19,104 nucleotides of DNA from Hyphomicrobiales bacterium (GCA_028290085.1 JAQGKN010000219.1:1-19104); one strand, 5' to 3'; shown: positions 1 to 8,152, counted from the first letter of the stretch. A program made the numbers and translations. The notes: a model not told the origin generated them from the letters alone.

Positions 1-397
1 AGCCGTCTTGTCTCGCGTACGCTGACGACATACCAGAGTGTCACGGTACGTCTGCCTTCAAGTTCGTGCTAAAAACTCAACGCCCATTCGGTTTCGAGCA
101 TTGAACAGCTCCTCCGTGTACACTTGAGCACTGATCAACGCCGTCGTTAGCAAATGCGTTTTTCCGGTCGCCAACCCGGCGCCCAACACGCGCGTGAGAG
201 CAGGAGTAACAGAGGTTATAATAACAGAGGTTATTACGCGATCGCTCACAAGCTCGCTGGCGGCCCGGACTCCGCGGGTGCGGCACCTCGACATGGCAAT
301 CCTCGACAGCGTGCTGGGGTGGATCTACCCTGCACGGGCAGAGTGGGAGGTGCGCAAGCCGGCAGCCTAACGCCCGACCAGCTTCGAAGATCTGGAC
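1..397. other. Left-edge spacer without a convincing gene
   Basis: I find no protein I would defend here. A minus-strand frame (294-58) and a plus-strand frame (open from 128 to the TAA at 368-370) are both uninterrupted, but neither gives a recognisable domain, and their composition is what GC-rich non-coding DNA would give. The clear structure is the pair of adjacent palindromes at 207-233, listed separately. The plus-strand frame that stops at 368-370 is the same frame as the acetyltransferase that follows. This raises the possibility that the acetyltransferase 5' end is damaged. Confidence 0.5.
207..233. promoter_or_regulatory. Two adjacent TAAC-N4-GTTA palindromes (candidate operator)
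   Basis: TAACAGAGGTTA occurs at 207-218 and again at 222-233, so the repeat period is exactly 15 bases with a TAA spacer. In each copy TAAC and GTTA are perfect inverted half-sites around AGAG. Paired palindromes like this are typical of sites bound by dimeric repressors such as the TetR or MarR type. No regulator gene is visible beside it in the window. The site lies about 165 bases upstream of the chosen acetyltransferase start. The structure is seen directly; the operator role is inferred. Confidence 0.4.
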
Positions 398-1258
398 TTG
401 GTTGACGCTCTCGTCGTCTCCAGCATAAACGACCTAACCGAGCGCCACGGCTTCGGCCGTATGGCCTCTCCCTCCGTGCCGCGATTTCAGGCGTTCAGCC
501 TCCAAGATGACCCGCGGGGGCTTTGGACTGCAGAGGAAGATGGCAGGCCTGTCGGTTTTGCCTGGAGCTGGGCATGCGAGGACTTCTGGTTCCTGGCGCA
601 ACTCTTCGTCAAGCCGGGCCTTCAAGGTGGCGGAGTCGGACGCACCCTGCTTCAGCGAACGCTGGCGCACGCTGCGGACATCGGTGCCCGAAATCGGGCC
701 CTGATCACGTTCGCTTTCAACACGGTGTCACAGGGCCTCTACATCCAGCACGGATTTCTGCCACGCTTTCCCCTTTACCTCATGAGCATCCCACGCGAGC
801 GGTTCGGCGGACACGTTCCCGATCAGGTGCTTGAGGTCAGTCCCCTGGATGGCTCCGACGCCGAGACTTCCCTCCTGTCCGAGCTTGATCGGTTCGCACT
901 CGGCTTCTCACGCGCCAAGCATCACGGGCTGCTCGCTGGCGAGCCGGGAATACGGGCTCTTGGGTTCAGTCAGGGAGGGCGATTGGTTGGCTATTGCTAC
1001 ATCAGCCAGAGCGGTCATATCGGCCCATTCGCGGTCGCTTCGCCCGAGCTCGCAGTGGCCGGCTTTGAGACGGCGCTCGCCGTTGCGGCGGAAGGAGCAG
1101 TCGAGAGCATTTCTTGCCTCGTCCCCGGCTCAAACGCCAGCGTTCTTCGCTGCGCAGCCGCTGCTGGTTTGCGCATCAAGTTCCCCATGCTGGCAATGTC
1201 CACGGACGAGCTTGGGAACTGGTCCTGCTACCTCTCCAGGAACCCAGGCTTTATGTAA
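398..1258 (+). CDS. Tandem GNAT-family N-acetyltransferase
   Basis: The 286-residue product is predicted to transfer an acetyl group from acetyl-CoA to an unknown amine. The first half holds the acetyl-CoA pyrophosphate-binding motif A at residues 71-81: V-K-P, then Gln76-Gly-Gly-Gly-Val-Gly81, followed by a Leu-rich helix. This matches the Q/R-x-x-G-x-G/A signature. The second half, about 145-286, reads as a weaker GNAT copy with an IGPFAV-type strand and lacks a clear motif A, as in many double-GNAT proteins where only one half is active. No signal peptide is seen, so it should be cytoplasmic. The start is uncertain: the first usable codon is TTG at 398, with no good ribosome binding site, and the protein then begins in helix 1 without the usual first beta strand. 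An in-frame TAA at 368-370 blocks extension. The family call is firm; the 5' end and activity are not. Confidence 0.8.
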   Translation: MVDALVVSSINDLTERHGFGRMASPSVPRFQAFSLQDDPRGLWTAEEDGRPVGFAWSWACEDFWFLAQLFVKPGLQGGGVGRTLLQRTLAHAADIGARNRALITFAFNTVSQGLYIQHGFLPRFPLYLMSIPRERFGGHVPDQVLEVSPLDGSDAETSLLSELDRFALGFSRAKHHGLLAGEPGIRALGFSQGGRLVGYCYISQSGHIGPFAVASPELAVAGFETALAVAAEGAVESISCLVPGSNASVLRCAAAAGLRIKFPMLAMSTDELGNWSCYLSRNPGFM

Positions 1259-1588
1259 GCGCGCACGATCGGCTCGATATCGAAGATGCGGAATGGCTAT
1301 GCCGGTCGCCGCGCGGTCGAGCTGAGGTCCGTTGCTGGCGCAAAGCCGACCGACTCGCACGACCGCTTCTGACCCAAAGCGGAAATCAATGGGCCGGCCG
1401 GGGCTATATGACCACTGAAGACACACTGTCTTTTGTAGACGGTGATACTTTACTGAGATGCCCAAGCTCGACACCTGAAGGCCGCGGCACTTTAGCTTGA
1501 CCTTCCTATTGTTGTGGGACCGCAAAGCTGTATTCTCAGCCAAGATGCCAAGCGTCACATCAAGGACGCGGCACGGTGGGAGCGGAAC
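1259..1588. other. Spacer with degenerate repeat copies
   Basis: This is the gap between the acetyltransferase and the beta-propeller operon. It contains two neighbouring copies of a degenerate repeat (1331-1350 and 1365-1383, listed separately). The frame that becomes the beta-propeller gene is open back to 1514, but the ribosome binding site and signal peptide place the start at 1589. The promoter of the propeller operon should lie here; I see no convincing -35/-10 pair. Confidence 0.5.
1331..1383. repeat. Dispersed degenerate repeat, two copies
   Basis: The first unit, GTTGCTGGCGCAAAGCCGAC (1331-1350), and the second, CTTCTGACCCAAAGCGG (1366-1382), share the pattern CTKCTGRCSCAAAGCSGA. 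Related units lie at 4735-4757, 15031-15050 and 15414-15437. All are in spacers and none is inside a gene. Translated, the first unit gives VRCWRKAD, a string I associate with spurious reading frames in Hyphomicrobiales genomes. Confidence 0.5.
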
Positions 1589-2653
1589 ATGAAAAACCGG
1601 ATCATCGCGGCCACGATCCTTGCGCTCGCATGCACGGGCGCGTCGGCACAAGGCCTGAAGCAGGTTGCGACGATCCAGATTCCGGGCGTGCCCATCAACC
1701 AGTTCGGAACGCTGTACATCGACCAGCCGTCGGGACTCGGCTATCTGGCGGAGAAGGACAACAAGGCCGTCGTTGTCTTCGATACGACGACAAACCAATT
1801 CATCAAGCGCATCATTGGCTTCGGCGGGCTCAATGACAAGGGGCAGCTCGCCGGACCCAACGGCCTCGTCATTGTGAACGATGGCGCCGAACTCTGGGTG
1901 AGCGACGGCGACAGCTCGATCCGCATCGTCGATCTCGCGACCGGCCAGATCGAGTCGACGATCGCGACCGGCGGGAAGGAACGCGCCAATGCCATGGCCT
2001 ATGACCCGATCGATCGCGTGGTCATTGTAGCAAACTCCAACGAGCCGACGCCCTTCCTGAGCGTGATTTCGATCGAGAAAGACCGGAAAATCATCGGCAA
2101 AATTCCTATTACCGATTCAGCGGAGAATATCGAGCGGTCGGTGTTCCAGCCCTCGAGCGGGATGTTCTGGACCGCCATTCCCGTCTCGGCGCGCGACGCT
2201 TCGAATGGCCTGCTCGCACAGACGAATGCCAAGACCGGCCAACTCGTGGCCCTGCACGATCTCGATGGCTGTCATCCGCATTCGCTGCAACTTGTGTCCG
2301 ACACCAGCATCTTTCTCGGGTGCAGCAATGGTCATGGCCCCGCGCCAAAGCCTGGTGGCGACCTCGCCGTGTTCGATATCGCCAGCAAGAAGGTGGTGTT
2401 GAAAATGGAGGGGCTCGGCGGCAATGGCTCTTCCGATCTCGATGCGAAGCGCAAGCGCTACGTCCATGCGACCACCAATGCGACACTGCTCGTCGTCGAC
2501 CCAGCCAAACGCGGGCTGGTCGAGAAGCTTGCCACCTCGGCCGGATCACGATCGATCGCGGTGCATCATCAGAGCGATCGTATCTATCTCGCGACGACCG
2601 CCAAGGATGGCCCCTGCGGAGGCTGCATTCTCGTCTATGCCAACGGCGACTGA
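1589..2653 (+). CDS. Exported YncE-like beta-propeller protein
   Basis: The 354-residue product begins with a standard Sec signal peptide (residues 1-20, MKNR then a hydrophobic core, cleavage after ASA). The rest is a series of propeller blades with repeated strand patterns such as LGYLAEKDNKAVVVFDTTT and ELWVSDGDSSIRIVDLATG, as in YncE-family seven-bladed propellers. The open frame runs back to 1514, but the ATG at 1589 has GGTGGGAG 6 bases upstream and starts a proper signal peptide, so it is preferred. Notable residues are a CHPH motif mid-protein and a CGGC pair near the C-terminus, which could form a disulfide or bind metal in the periplasm. The next gene starts 44 bases downstream on the same strand and also encodes an exported propeller, so the two are probably one operon with a joint role. 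YncE proteins have no settled catalytic role; scaffold or binding function is the safest guess. Confidence 0.85.
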   Translation: MKNRIIAATILALACTGASAQGLKQVATIQIPGVPINQFGTLYIDQPSGLGYLAEKDNKAVVVFDTTTNQFIKRIIGFGGLNDKGQLAGPNGLVIVNDGAELWVSDGDSSIRIVDLATGQIESTIATGGKERANAMAYDPIDRVVIVANSNEPTPFLSVISIEKDRKIIGKIPITDSAENIERSVFQPSSGMFWTAIPVSARDASNGLLAQTNAKTGQLVALHDLDGCHPHSLQLVSDTSIFLGCSNGHGPAPKPGGDLAVFDIASKKVVLKMEGLGGNGSSDLDAKRKRYVHATTNATLLVVDPAKRGLVEKLATSAGSRSIAVHHQSDRIYLATTAKDGPCGGCILVYANGD

Positions 2654-2697
2654 CATCATTCTCGTTACATAACGATGCCAACCGGGAGGACCACGCT

Positions 2698-4362
2698 ATG
2701 TTGCTCACCAGTTTCTTCAAGACATCGGTCGGCCTAACGGCGCTTCTTGCCGGAGCGCTGTCCCTCACGGAGGCACAGGCCCAAGCGGCACTGTCCGGGA
2801 AAGTGTCATCGGCGCAGGAAGGCGCCATGGAAGGCGTCGTCGTCAGCGCGAAAAAGGATGGCGCGACGATCACCATCAGCGTCGTCACCGACGCACAGGG
2901 CCGCTACGCATTTCCTGCATCGCGGCTGGAGCCGGGCAAGTACACCCTGAAGGCGCGCGCCACAGGCTATGATCTCGATGGAAAGCCTTCGGCGGAGTTG
3001 GCCCGCGGCAAGGAAGCGAATGTCGACCTGTCGCTTAAAACGGCCCGCAATCTTTCGGCGCAGCTCAACAATGCTGAATGGCTTCTGAGCATGCCGGGAA
3101 CGGATCAGCAGAAGAACTTTCTCCTGAACTGCAACTCCTGCCACACGCTCGAGCGCATCGTGAAGTCGAACTACGACGCCGATGGTTTCCTCGAGATCTT
3201 CAGCCGCATGAGCGGCTATTATCCGGGCTCGACGCCGCAGCGTCCGCAGCGCCTCGTCGGTACCGCGGTGCGCACGGGTCTGGCGCAGAACAGCGAAGGG
3301 CGAAAGACAGCCGAGTGGCTCGCCAGCGTCAATCTCAGCCAGCAGGAGAAGTGGTCGTGGCCGCTGAAGACCCTGCCGCGGCTGTCGGGAAAATCGACAC
3401 GCGTCATCATCACGGAATACGACCTGCCAAACCAGGCGATCCAGCCGCACGATGTGATTCTCGATAAGGCGGGGCAGGTCTGGTACTCGGATTTCGGCCA
3501 GATGTTCATCGGCAAGATGGATCCCGCCACCGGCAAGGTGACGCAATTCCCGATCCCGGAAATCAAGGCCAATTTCCCGAAAGGCACGCTCGATCTCGAA
3601 ACCGACGCCAATGACAATATCTGGGTCGGCGTGATGTATCAGGGCGCGATCGCCAAGTTCGATCGGACGTCAGGCAGCTTCAAGTTCTGGACAATTCCCA
3701 AGGAGCTCGATTCCGACGCCGGGCAGCTCGGCCATCTCGCCGTCACGGGCACCCATGTCGATAACAAGGTCTGGATCAAGAATTCCGACGGCAACAATAT
3801 CTATCGGCTCGATCTAACGACCGACAAAATCGAGAACTTCGGCCAGACGATCGATCCCTCGACGCGCAAGCGCTTCGGCTCCTACGGCATCCACTCGGAT
3901 GCCCTGAACAATCTCTACCTGCTCAACTATTCGGCCGGCAACATCGGGCGCATCGACGGCAAGACCAAGGAGCTGAAGGTCTATGCGACGCCGACGTTGA
4001 ATTCGCGGCCCCGCCGCGGGCGTGTGGATGCCGAAGGGCGGCTCTGGTTCGCGGAATATCAGGGCAACGCCATCGGCATGCTCGATCCGAAGACCGAGCG
4101 CATCACCGAATGGAAGCTGCCGACGGCGTGGAGCGCGCCATATGACGCCATGGCAGGCGGGAATGGTGAGGCCTGGACAGGATCAATGCTGACGGATCGC
4201 GTGTCGCGTCTCGACATCGCCTCGGGGCAGTATGTCGAATATCCGCTGCCGCGGCCCACGAATATCCGTCGCGTCTTCGTCGATGATTCGAAGAAGCCGG
4301 GCGTGCTGTGGGTAGGCAGCAATCACGGCGCGTCGATCGTCAAGGTCGAGCCCCTGGAATAG
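2698..4362 (+). CDS. Exported CarboxypepD_reg / c-type heme / Vgb-like propeller fusion
   Basis: This is a 554-residue three-part protein. Residues 1 to about 28 are a Sec signal peptide ending in AQA. Residues about 31-115 look like a carboxypeptidase regulatory-like (Ig-type) domain, with a TDAQGRYAF strand and the LEPGKYTLKARATGY signature. Residues about 125-215 carry a c-type heme site, C145-N-S-C148-H149; Met171 is a possible axial ligand. From about 235 to the end, seven repeats of the form VWYSDFG...IGKMDPATGKVTQFPIP give a seven-bladed propeller like Vgb (streptogramin lyase). The ATG at 2698 has GGGAGGA 7 bases upstream. The protein should be periplasmic, with heme attached there. 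A role as an electron-transfer or sensing partner of a periplasmic dehydrogenase is inference. True streptogramin lyase activity is unlikely given the heme domain and context. Confidence 0.85.
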   Translation: MLLTSFFKTSVGLTALLAGALSLTEAQAQAALSGKVSSAQEGAMEGVVVSAKKDGATITISVVTDAQGRYAFPASRLEPGKYTLKARATGYDLDGKPSAELARGKEANVDLSLKTARNLSAQLNNAEWLLSMPGTDQQKNFLLNCNSCHTLERIVKSNYDADGFLEIFSRMSGYYPGSTPQRPQRLVGTAVRTGLAQNSEGRKTAEWLASVNLSQQEKWSWPLKTLPRLSGKSTRVIITEYDLPNQAIQPHDVILDKAGQVWYSDFGQMFIGKMDPATGKVTQFPIPEIKANFPKGTLDLETDANDNIWVGVMYQGAIAKFDRTSGSFKFWTIPKELDSDAGQLGHLAVTGTHVDNKVWIKNSDGNNIYRLDLTTDKIENFGQTIDPSTRKRFGSYGIHSDALNNLYLLNYSAGNIGRIDGKTKELKVYATPTLNSRPRRGRVDAEGRLWFAEYQGNAIGMLDPKTERITEWKLPTAWSAPYDAMAGGNGEAWTGSMLTDRVSRLDIASGQYVEYPLPRPTNIRRVFVDDSKKPGVLWVGSNHGASIVKVEPLE

Positions 4363-4373
4363 TGGGTCGCGCA

Positions 4374-4401
4374 CTGGCCGGCTGTCACAGGCGCCGGCCA
4401 G
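4374..4401 (+). terminator. Perfect 9-bp hairpin after the propeller operon
   Basis: CTGGCCGGC (4374-4382) pairs with GCCGGCCAG (4393-4401) across a 10-base loop, starting 11 bases after the stop codon at 4362. No T-run follows, so it is either a weak intrinsic terminator or a 3'-end protecting structure. The hairpin is seen directly; the function is inferred from position. Confidence 0.4.
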
Positions 4402-4734
4402 CAGTCGACATCAGGGAAAACCGTTATCGTACAGGAGCGACAGCGGGGGCACTTGGCCGAGTGTCCGTCCAGACGCGATATCCCCCAAAGGGGACGGCGC
4501 TGGCAACGGCGAAATGAAGCAGCGGATCCCGAAAGATTTGCATTGCGGACCCTTTCTAGTCTCATTGCCTGCTTCGATCGACGCGAGATCCAGCATGGAG
4601 TCTCCCCTGTCCGTCACGACGCACCCCGGACGGGCAGCTTGTGAGATGCTACACACTGGCCGAACTCAATCTTTGACGGAGATCAACCCGGCGGACGTCC
4701 GGGCAGACCGTGGAAGCAAAACTGAAAGCGAATG

Positions 4735-4757
4735 TCCGCTTCTGGCGCGGAGCGGAC
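4735..4757. repeat. Dispersed degenerate repeat copy
   Basis: TCCGCTTCTGGCGCGGAGCG followed by GAC is the third instance of the CTKCTGRCSCAAAGCSGA-like unit also found at 1331-1383, 15031-15050 and 15414-15437. In translation it reads NVRFWRGAD. It lies in a spacer with no gene. Confidence 0.5.
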
Positions 4758-5267
4758 CCCAGCACCGGGCGAGTGCAACTGCCTTCGCTTCCGGCCTACT
4801 CTCCAATAGCAAGGGACCCCAAGGTGCGCGGTCGGTCTTTTTGCGGCCCTACTCCACGGCATCCACCTCCACAGGCGGAAGGGCCGACGAGCTCAACGAT
4901 CATCGATTGCACCCGTCGATCGCGATCCTGAAGCCACACGCCGAGTGTCATGGCGACTATAGCTGGCCTGGCGAATAGGATGGCGAGCAGGATTTTCTGG
5001 ATCGTCGCATTGTCGTTCCCTGACGATTTTGACGCTGGGCCACAACATGGGCCACAGTCGTATTGTGAGCATGTACGCGCACAAGCCCCGAGTCCGAGTT
5101 GCGGGGAATGTGGTTAGAAATCCAGATCCCCCAGCCAACGCTCCCTAAAATAGGCCCTGGCTCAGGAAAGACTGCAGTCCGGGCCACGCGCGTGAAGCGT
5201 TCATCGGCTTCCGGAACGGCGAAAAAGCCCTATGATGCTCTCATATAAGATAAATGGGGAACGCGCC

Positions 5268-6191
5268 ATGGCGCACGATGTCACCACCACGCGGCAACCT
5301 GCCTATGAGCACTGGACCACTTCGGAAGGACGCAAGATCTTTCTGAGCGAGAAACGGTCCGTCACGACGCCTGCGCTCGGGACAGTTGTGTTCCTGCATG
5401 GGTCCTCGATGGGCTCGCAAGGGTTCGATCTCGAAATTGCCGGCGATCCGGACGCCTCGATCATGGACTGGTTCGCGTGCCGCGGCTTCAATGTCTGGCG
5501 CTTCGATTTCACTGGTTACGGGCGCTCCGACAAGCCGGACGACTTTCTGGCGACCGTCGAACAGTCGGTTACCGACACGCTGGCGGTTTCGAATTACATC
5601 AGGTCGCAAGGCGGCGCCGAACGGATCATGCTGCTCGGCTATTCATCGGGCGCCCTGCGCGCAGCCTTGTTCGCGCAGCGCCATCCCGAACGCGTCAAAC
5701 GGCTCGGCCTCGAGGCGTTCGTGTACACGGGCGCCGGCAGTCCCACCTTGCGCAAGCGCGCCGAGAAAATGAAGGAATGGAAATCATCCGTCCGGCGCCC
5801 GCTCAGCCGCGAGTTTCTGATGTCCACCATGACGCGCGATCATTCGGAGACCACGATGGAGACGCGCAAGATGCCGTTCATCGAGTCAATCCTCGCGCTT
5901 GAAGATTCGGTTCCGAACGGGACGTATATCGACATGTGCGAAAATCTTCCGCTCGTCGATCCGCTCAAGATCACGGCGCCGACCGCCATCTTGCGCGGCC
6001 AGTATGACGGCATCGCCACCGACGAGGATGTTCTCGAATTCTTCCGCCTCCTGCCCAACCCAGACAAGGAATTCATCTTCCTCCCCGGCGTCGCGCACAC
6101 TGCCGGAACGGCGAAGAACTATCTGCGATTCTACTCCGCCGCGTTGAGCTTCTTCGCGCGCCCTGAGCCGGTGTTTGTCGAAAAACACTAG
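5268..6191 (+). CDS. Alpha/beta hydrolase (paralog of the operon hydrolase)
   Basis: The 307-residue cytoplasmic hydrolase (no signal peptide) has a full catalytic set: oxyanion-hole HGSSMGS near the N-terminus, nucleophile Ser126 in G-Y-S-S-G, Asp247 in RGQYDGIA and His277 in PGVAHTAG. It is predicted to cleave an ester, lactone, thioester or C-C bond in a small molecule. The frame is open from an ATG at 5232, but the ATG at 5268 has GGGGA 7 bases upstream and matches the N-terminal length of its paralog at 10211-9285, so it is preferred. The two share long matched stretches, for example GTY(I/V)DMC followed by LPLVDP and KITAPT, and PEPV at the C-terminus. It is convergent with the catabolic operon, and only about 95 bases separate the two stop codons. 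A separate promoter is needed; control by the same GntR protein is possible but not shown. Confidence 0.88.
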   Translation: MAHDVTTTRQPAYEHWTTSEGRKIFLSEKRSVTTPALGTVVFLHGSSMGSQGFDLEIAGDPDASIMDWFACRGFNVWRFDFTGYGRSDKPDDFLATVEQSVTDTLAVSNYIRSQGGAERIMLLGYSSGALRAALFAQRHPERVKRLGLEAFVYTGAGSPTLRKRAEKMKEWKSSVRRPLSREFLMSTMTRDHSETTMETRKMPFIESILALEDSVPNGTYIDMCENLPLVDPLKITAPTAILRGQYDGIATDEDVLEFFRLLPNPDKEFIFLPGVAHTAGTAKNYLRFYSAALSFFARPEPVFVEKH

Positions 6192-6238
6192 CCTCGGTCT
6201 TCGCGAGGCGAGCGCGCCGCCCCTGTCTTGCAAGGATG

Positions 6239-6265
6239 AAAAAAGGAGGCGGAAGCGGCGCCTCC
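6239..6265 (-). terminator. Intrinsic terminator of the catabolic operon
   Basis: Read on the minus strand, GGAGGCG (plus 6265-6259) and CGCCTCC (6251-6245) form a 7-bp GC-rich stem with a 7-base loop, followed at once by six T residues (6244-6239). It starts 21 bases past the stop of the FAH-family gene. On the plus strand the stem is followed only by CTTTCC, so it would be weaker for the convergent hydrolase. That gene also has a 6-bp hairpin, GCCTCG/CGAGGC, at 6191-6209 right after its stop. Confidence 0.85.
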
Positions 6266-6286
6266 CTTTCCGCCCTGCCCCGGTCT

Positions 6287-7132
6287 TCAGCGATATGGCA
6301 CGACTTTCTGCCGCTGCTTCCCAAGACCGTCGATGCTGAGCTCGACCACGTCGCCCGGCTGGAGCCAGATCGGCTCGGGCTTCTTGCCGAGGCCCACGCC
6401 GGACGGCGTGCCGGTTGCAATGATGTCGCCGGGCATCAGCGTCATGTAGCGGCTGGCGTAGGAAATGATCGTCCTCACGTCGAAGATCATCGTCTTCGTG
6501 ACGCCGTTTTGCATCGATTTGCCGTTAACGCTGAGCTTCATTCCCAGCGCCTGCGGATCGGGAATTTCGTCTGTGGTGACGAGCCAGGGACCGGTGGGGC
6601 CGAAGGTGTCGCACCCCTTGCCCTTGTCCCATTGCGAGCTCTGCATCTGGAATGCGCGCTCGGACACGTCGTTGACGATGCAATAGCCGGCGACGTAATC
6701 GAGCGCCGCCTCCTTGGAAACGTTGCGCGCTTTTTCGCCGATCACGACGCCCAGTTCGATTTCCCAGTCGAGTTTCGTCGAGCCGATCGGCTGCATGATG
6801 TCGTCGTCAGGACCGACGATCGCCGAATTCGCTTTCAGGAAAATGATCGGCTCACTCGGCAGCGGAAAATTCCCTTCGGCCGCGTGCTCGGTGTAGTTCA
6901 GCCCGATGCAGATGAATTTAGACGGGCTCGCGACAGGAACGCCGTAACGCGGCTGGCCCGAGACGAGCGGCAACGACTCCAGCGGGGTCGCGGCCAGCGC
7001 GGCAAGGCGCTCGCGGGTGACGATCGAGCTGTCGATGTCGGTCACCACGCCGGAGAGATCGCGGAGGCGCCCCTCCTGATCGACGATGGCGGGCTTTTCC
7101 TGGCCGGGCGGTCCTACACGACAAAGTTTCAT
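6287..7132 (-). CDS. Fumarylacetoacetate hydrolase (FAH) family protein
   Basis: The 281-residue product has the C-terminal FAH fold typical of 2-keto-4-pentenoate hydratases, ureidoglycolate lyase-like and diketo-deoxy-sugar-acid hydrolases. The signature residues are present: N-Y-T-E-H83-A-A-E86, the metal ligands Glu124 and Glu126 in W-E-I-E-L-G, Asp155 in V-N-D-V-S-E-R, and the GTPSGVG loop at 241-247. It should bind Mg2+ or Mn2+ and cleave or hydrate a beta-diketo or 2-oxo acid in the cytoplasm. AAGGA precedes the ATG by about 8 bases. It is the last gene of the minus-strand operon, 42 bases after the aldo/keto reductase, and is followed by a strong terminator. This suggests it performs a late step of the pathway. 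The exact substrate cannot be chosen from sequence. Confidence 0.9.
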   Translation of the reverse strand: MKLCRVGPPGQEKPAIVDQEGRLRDLSGVVTDIDSSIVTRERLAALAATPLESLPLVSGQPRYGVPVASPSKFICIGLNYTEHAAEGNFPLPSEPIIFLKANSAIVGPDDDIMQPIGSTKLDWEIELGVVIGEKARNVSKEAALDYVAGYCIVNDVSERAFQMQSSQWDKGKGCDTFGPTGPWLVTTDEIPDPQALGMKLSVNGKSMQNGVTKTMIFDVRTIISYASRYMTLMPGDIIATGTPSGVGLGKKPEPIWLQPGDVVELSIDGLGKQRQKVVPYR

Positions 7133-7174
7133 CTCAATATCCTTCTAACTCTTCCGGGCGACGGCAATGCGCAT

Positions 7175-8152
7175 TCAGATGCCAAGGCGTTTCAATTGGC
7201 CTTCGGGATAACGCGTTCCTGCTGTCACTCCCGGGCGGAAAGCCTCGTCCAGCGCAGATAGCGCTCCCGGCGCGAGCGACATATCCACGGCGTGGATATT
7301 TTCTTCCAGCCAGCGACGCTGCTTGGTTCCGGGTATCGGCACGACAAAATCCCTCCGGCTCAGCAGCCAGGCGATCGCCAGCTGCGCCGGCGTGCAATTT
7401 TCCTGCCCGGCGAGGCGCTTCAGCATTGCGACCAGCGCTGTGTTCTTCGCGATGTTTTCCTGCTTGAAGCGCGGATGCTCGCGCCGCCTGTCCTTCTCGC
7501 CAAGAGAATCGACGCTCTCGATCGCGCCGGTCAGGAAGCCGCGGCCCATCGGCGAATAGGCGATGTAGCCGACGCCGAGTTCCTCGCAGAGCGGCAGCAG
7601 TTCCGCTTCGGGATCGCGGCTCCACAGCGAATATTCGGTCTGAACCGCTGTGAGCGGATGCACTTTGTGCGCCCGGCGGATGGTGGCCGGTCCCGCTTCG
7701 GACAGGCCGATGTGGCGCACCTTGCCCTGATCGACAAGTTTCGACATGGCCCCGACCGTGTCCTCGATCGGCTCGTCGCCGTCGATCCGGTGCACGAAAT
7801 AGAGATCGATCGTGTCGATCCCCAGGCGCGCGAGGCTCGCCTCGCATGCCTGCTGCACATATTCCGGCCGGCCGTCGACGGCGTTGCCGCCGCCCGGCAG
7901 GCGAATGTTGCCGAACTTCGTGGAAAGGATGGCCTTGTCGCGCCGGCCTTTCAGCGCTCGGCCGACAAGTTCCTCATTGGCTCCGGCATTATAGGCGTCG
8001 GCCGTATCGATCAGAGTCACGCCGAGTTCGAGGGCTCGGTGGATGGTGGCGATCGCTTCGGCTTCATTCGGCTCGCCATAGATCTGCGTCATGGTCATGC
8101 AGCCAAGGCCGATGGCGGAGACGTTCAAGCTGCCGAGTTTGCGAGTCTTCAT
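7175..8152 (-). CDS. Aldo/keto reductase (operon copy)
   Basis: The 325-residue NAD(P)H-dependent oxidoreductase has the catalytic tetrad of the family: Asp49, Tyr54 (in DTADAY), Lys79 (TKFG) and His121 (FVHRID). The N-terminal [15 protein letters not shown] and the C-terminal PIPGTK cofactor-binding stretch fit the YakC-like group of reductases. It should interconvert a carbonyl and an alcohol, or oxidise a sugar lactol, in the cytoplasm. It lies 39 bases after the solute-binding-protein gene and 42 before the FAH gene, so it is almost certainly co-transcribed. The ribosome binding site is weak (GTGGATT region). A second reductase of the same group, alike over its full length, sits at 13988-14974, divergent from this operon. 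Confidence 0.9.
   Translation of the reverse strand: MKTRKLGSLNVSAIGLGCMTMTQIYGEPNEAEAIATIHRALELGVTLIDTADAYNAGANEELVGRALKGRRDKAILSTKFGNIRLPGGGNAVDGRPEYVQQACEASLARLGIDTIDLYFVHRIDGDEPIEDTVGAMSKLVDQGKVRHIGLSEAGPATIRRAHKVHPLTAVQTEYSLWSRDPEAELLPLCEELGVGYIAYSPMGRGFLTGAIESVDSLGEKDRRREHPRFKQENIAKNTALVAMLKRLAGQENCTPAQLAIAWLLSRRDFVVPIPGTKQRRWLEENIHAVDMSLAPGALSALDEAFRPGVTAGTRYPEGQLKRLGI

Larger units (their letters stand above)
4363..5267. other. Gene-poor spacer of about 900 bases
   Basis: Short open frames exist on both strands (for example 4514-4978 plus, 5138-4893 minus). None has a ribosome binding site with a recognisable domain, and they overlap one another in several frames, so I call none. The region holds a 9-bp hairpin just after the propeller gene (4374-4401) and one repeat copy (4735-4757). 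The 5' leader of the downstream hydrolase includes TATAAG at 5244-5249, a possible -10 element without a good -35. The patchwork character suggests decayed sequence. Confidence 0.5.

Noticed and set aside
58..294. 78-codon minus-strand frame at the left edge
   Set aside because: It reads through the tandem palindromes, has no recognisable motif and no supported start.
2320..2697. Upstream extension of the heme-propeller gene
   Set aside because: It would overlap the YncE-like gene out of frame. The ATG at 2698 has a strong ribosome binding site and begins a signal peptide.
4514..4978. 154-codon plus-strand frame in the 4363-5267 spacer
   Set aside because: No domain and no good ribosome binding site; it runs across a repeat copy and overlaps other equally open frames.
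5244..5249. TATAAG as the -10 of a hydrolase promoter
   Set aside because: No acceptable -35 hexamer is found 16-18 bases upstream, so I do not list it as a promoter.
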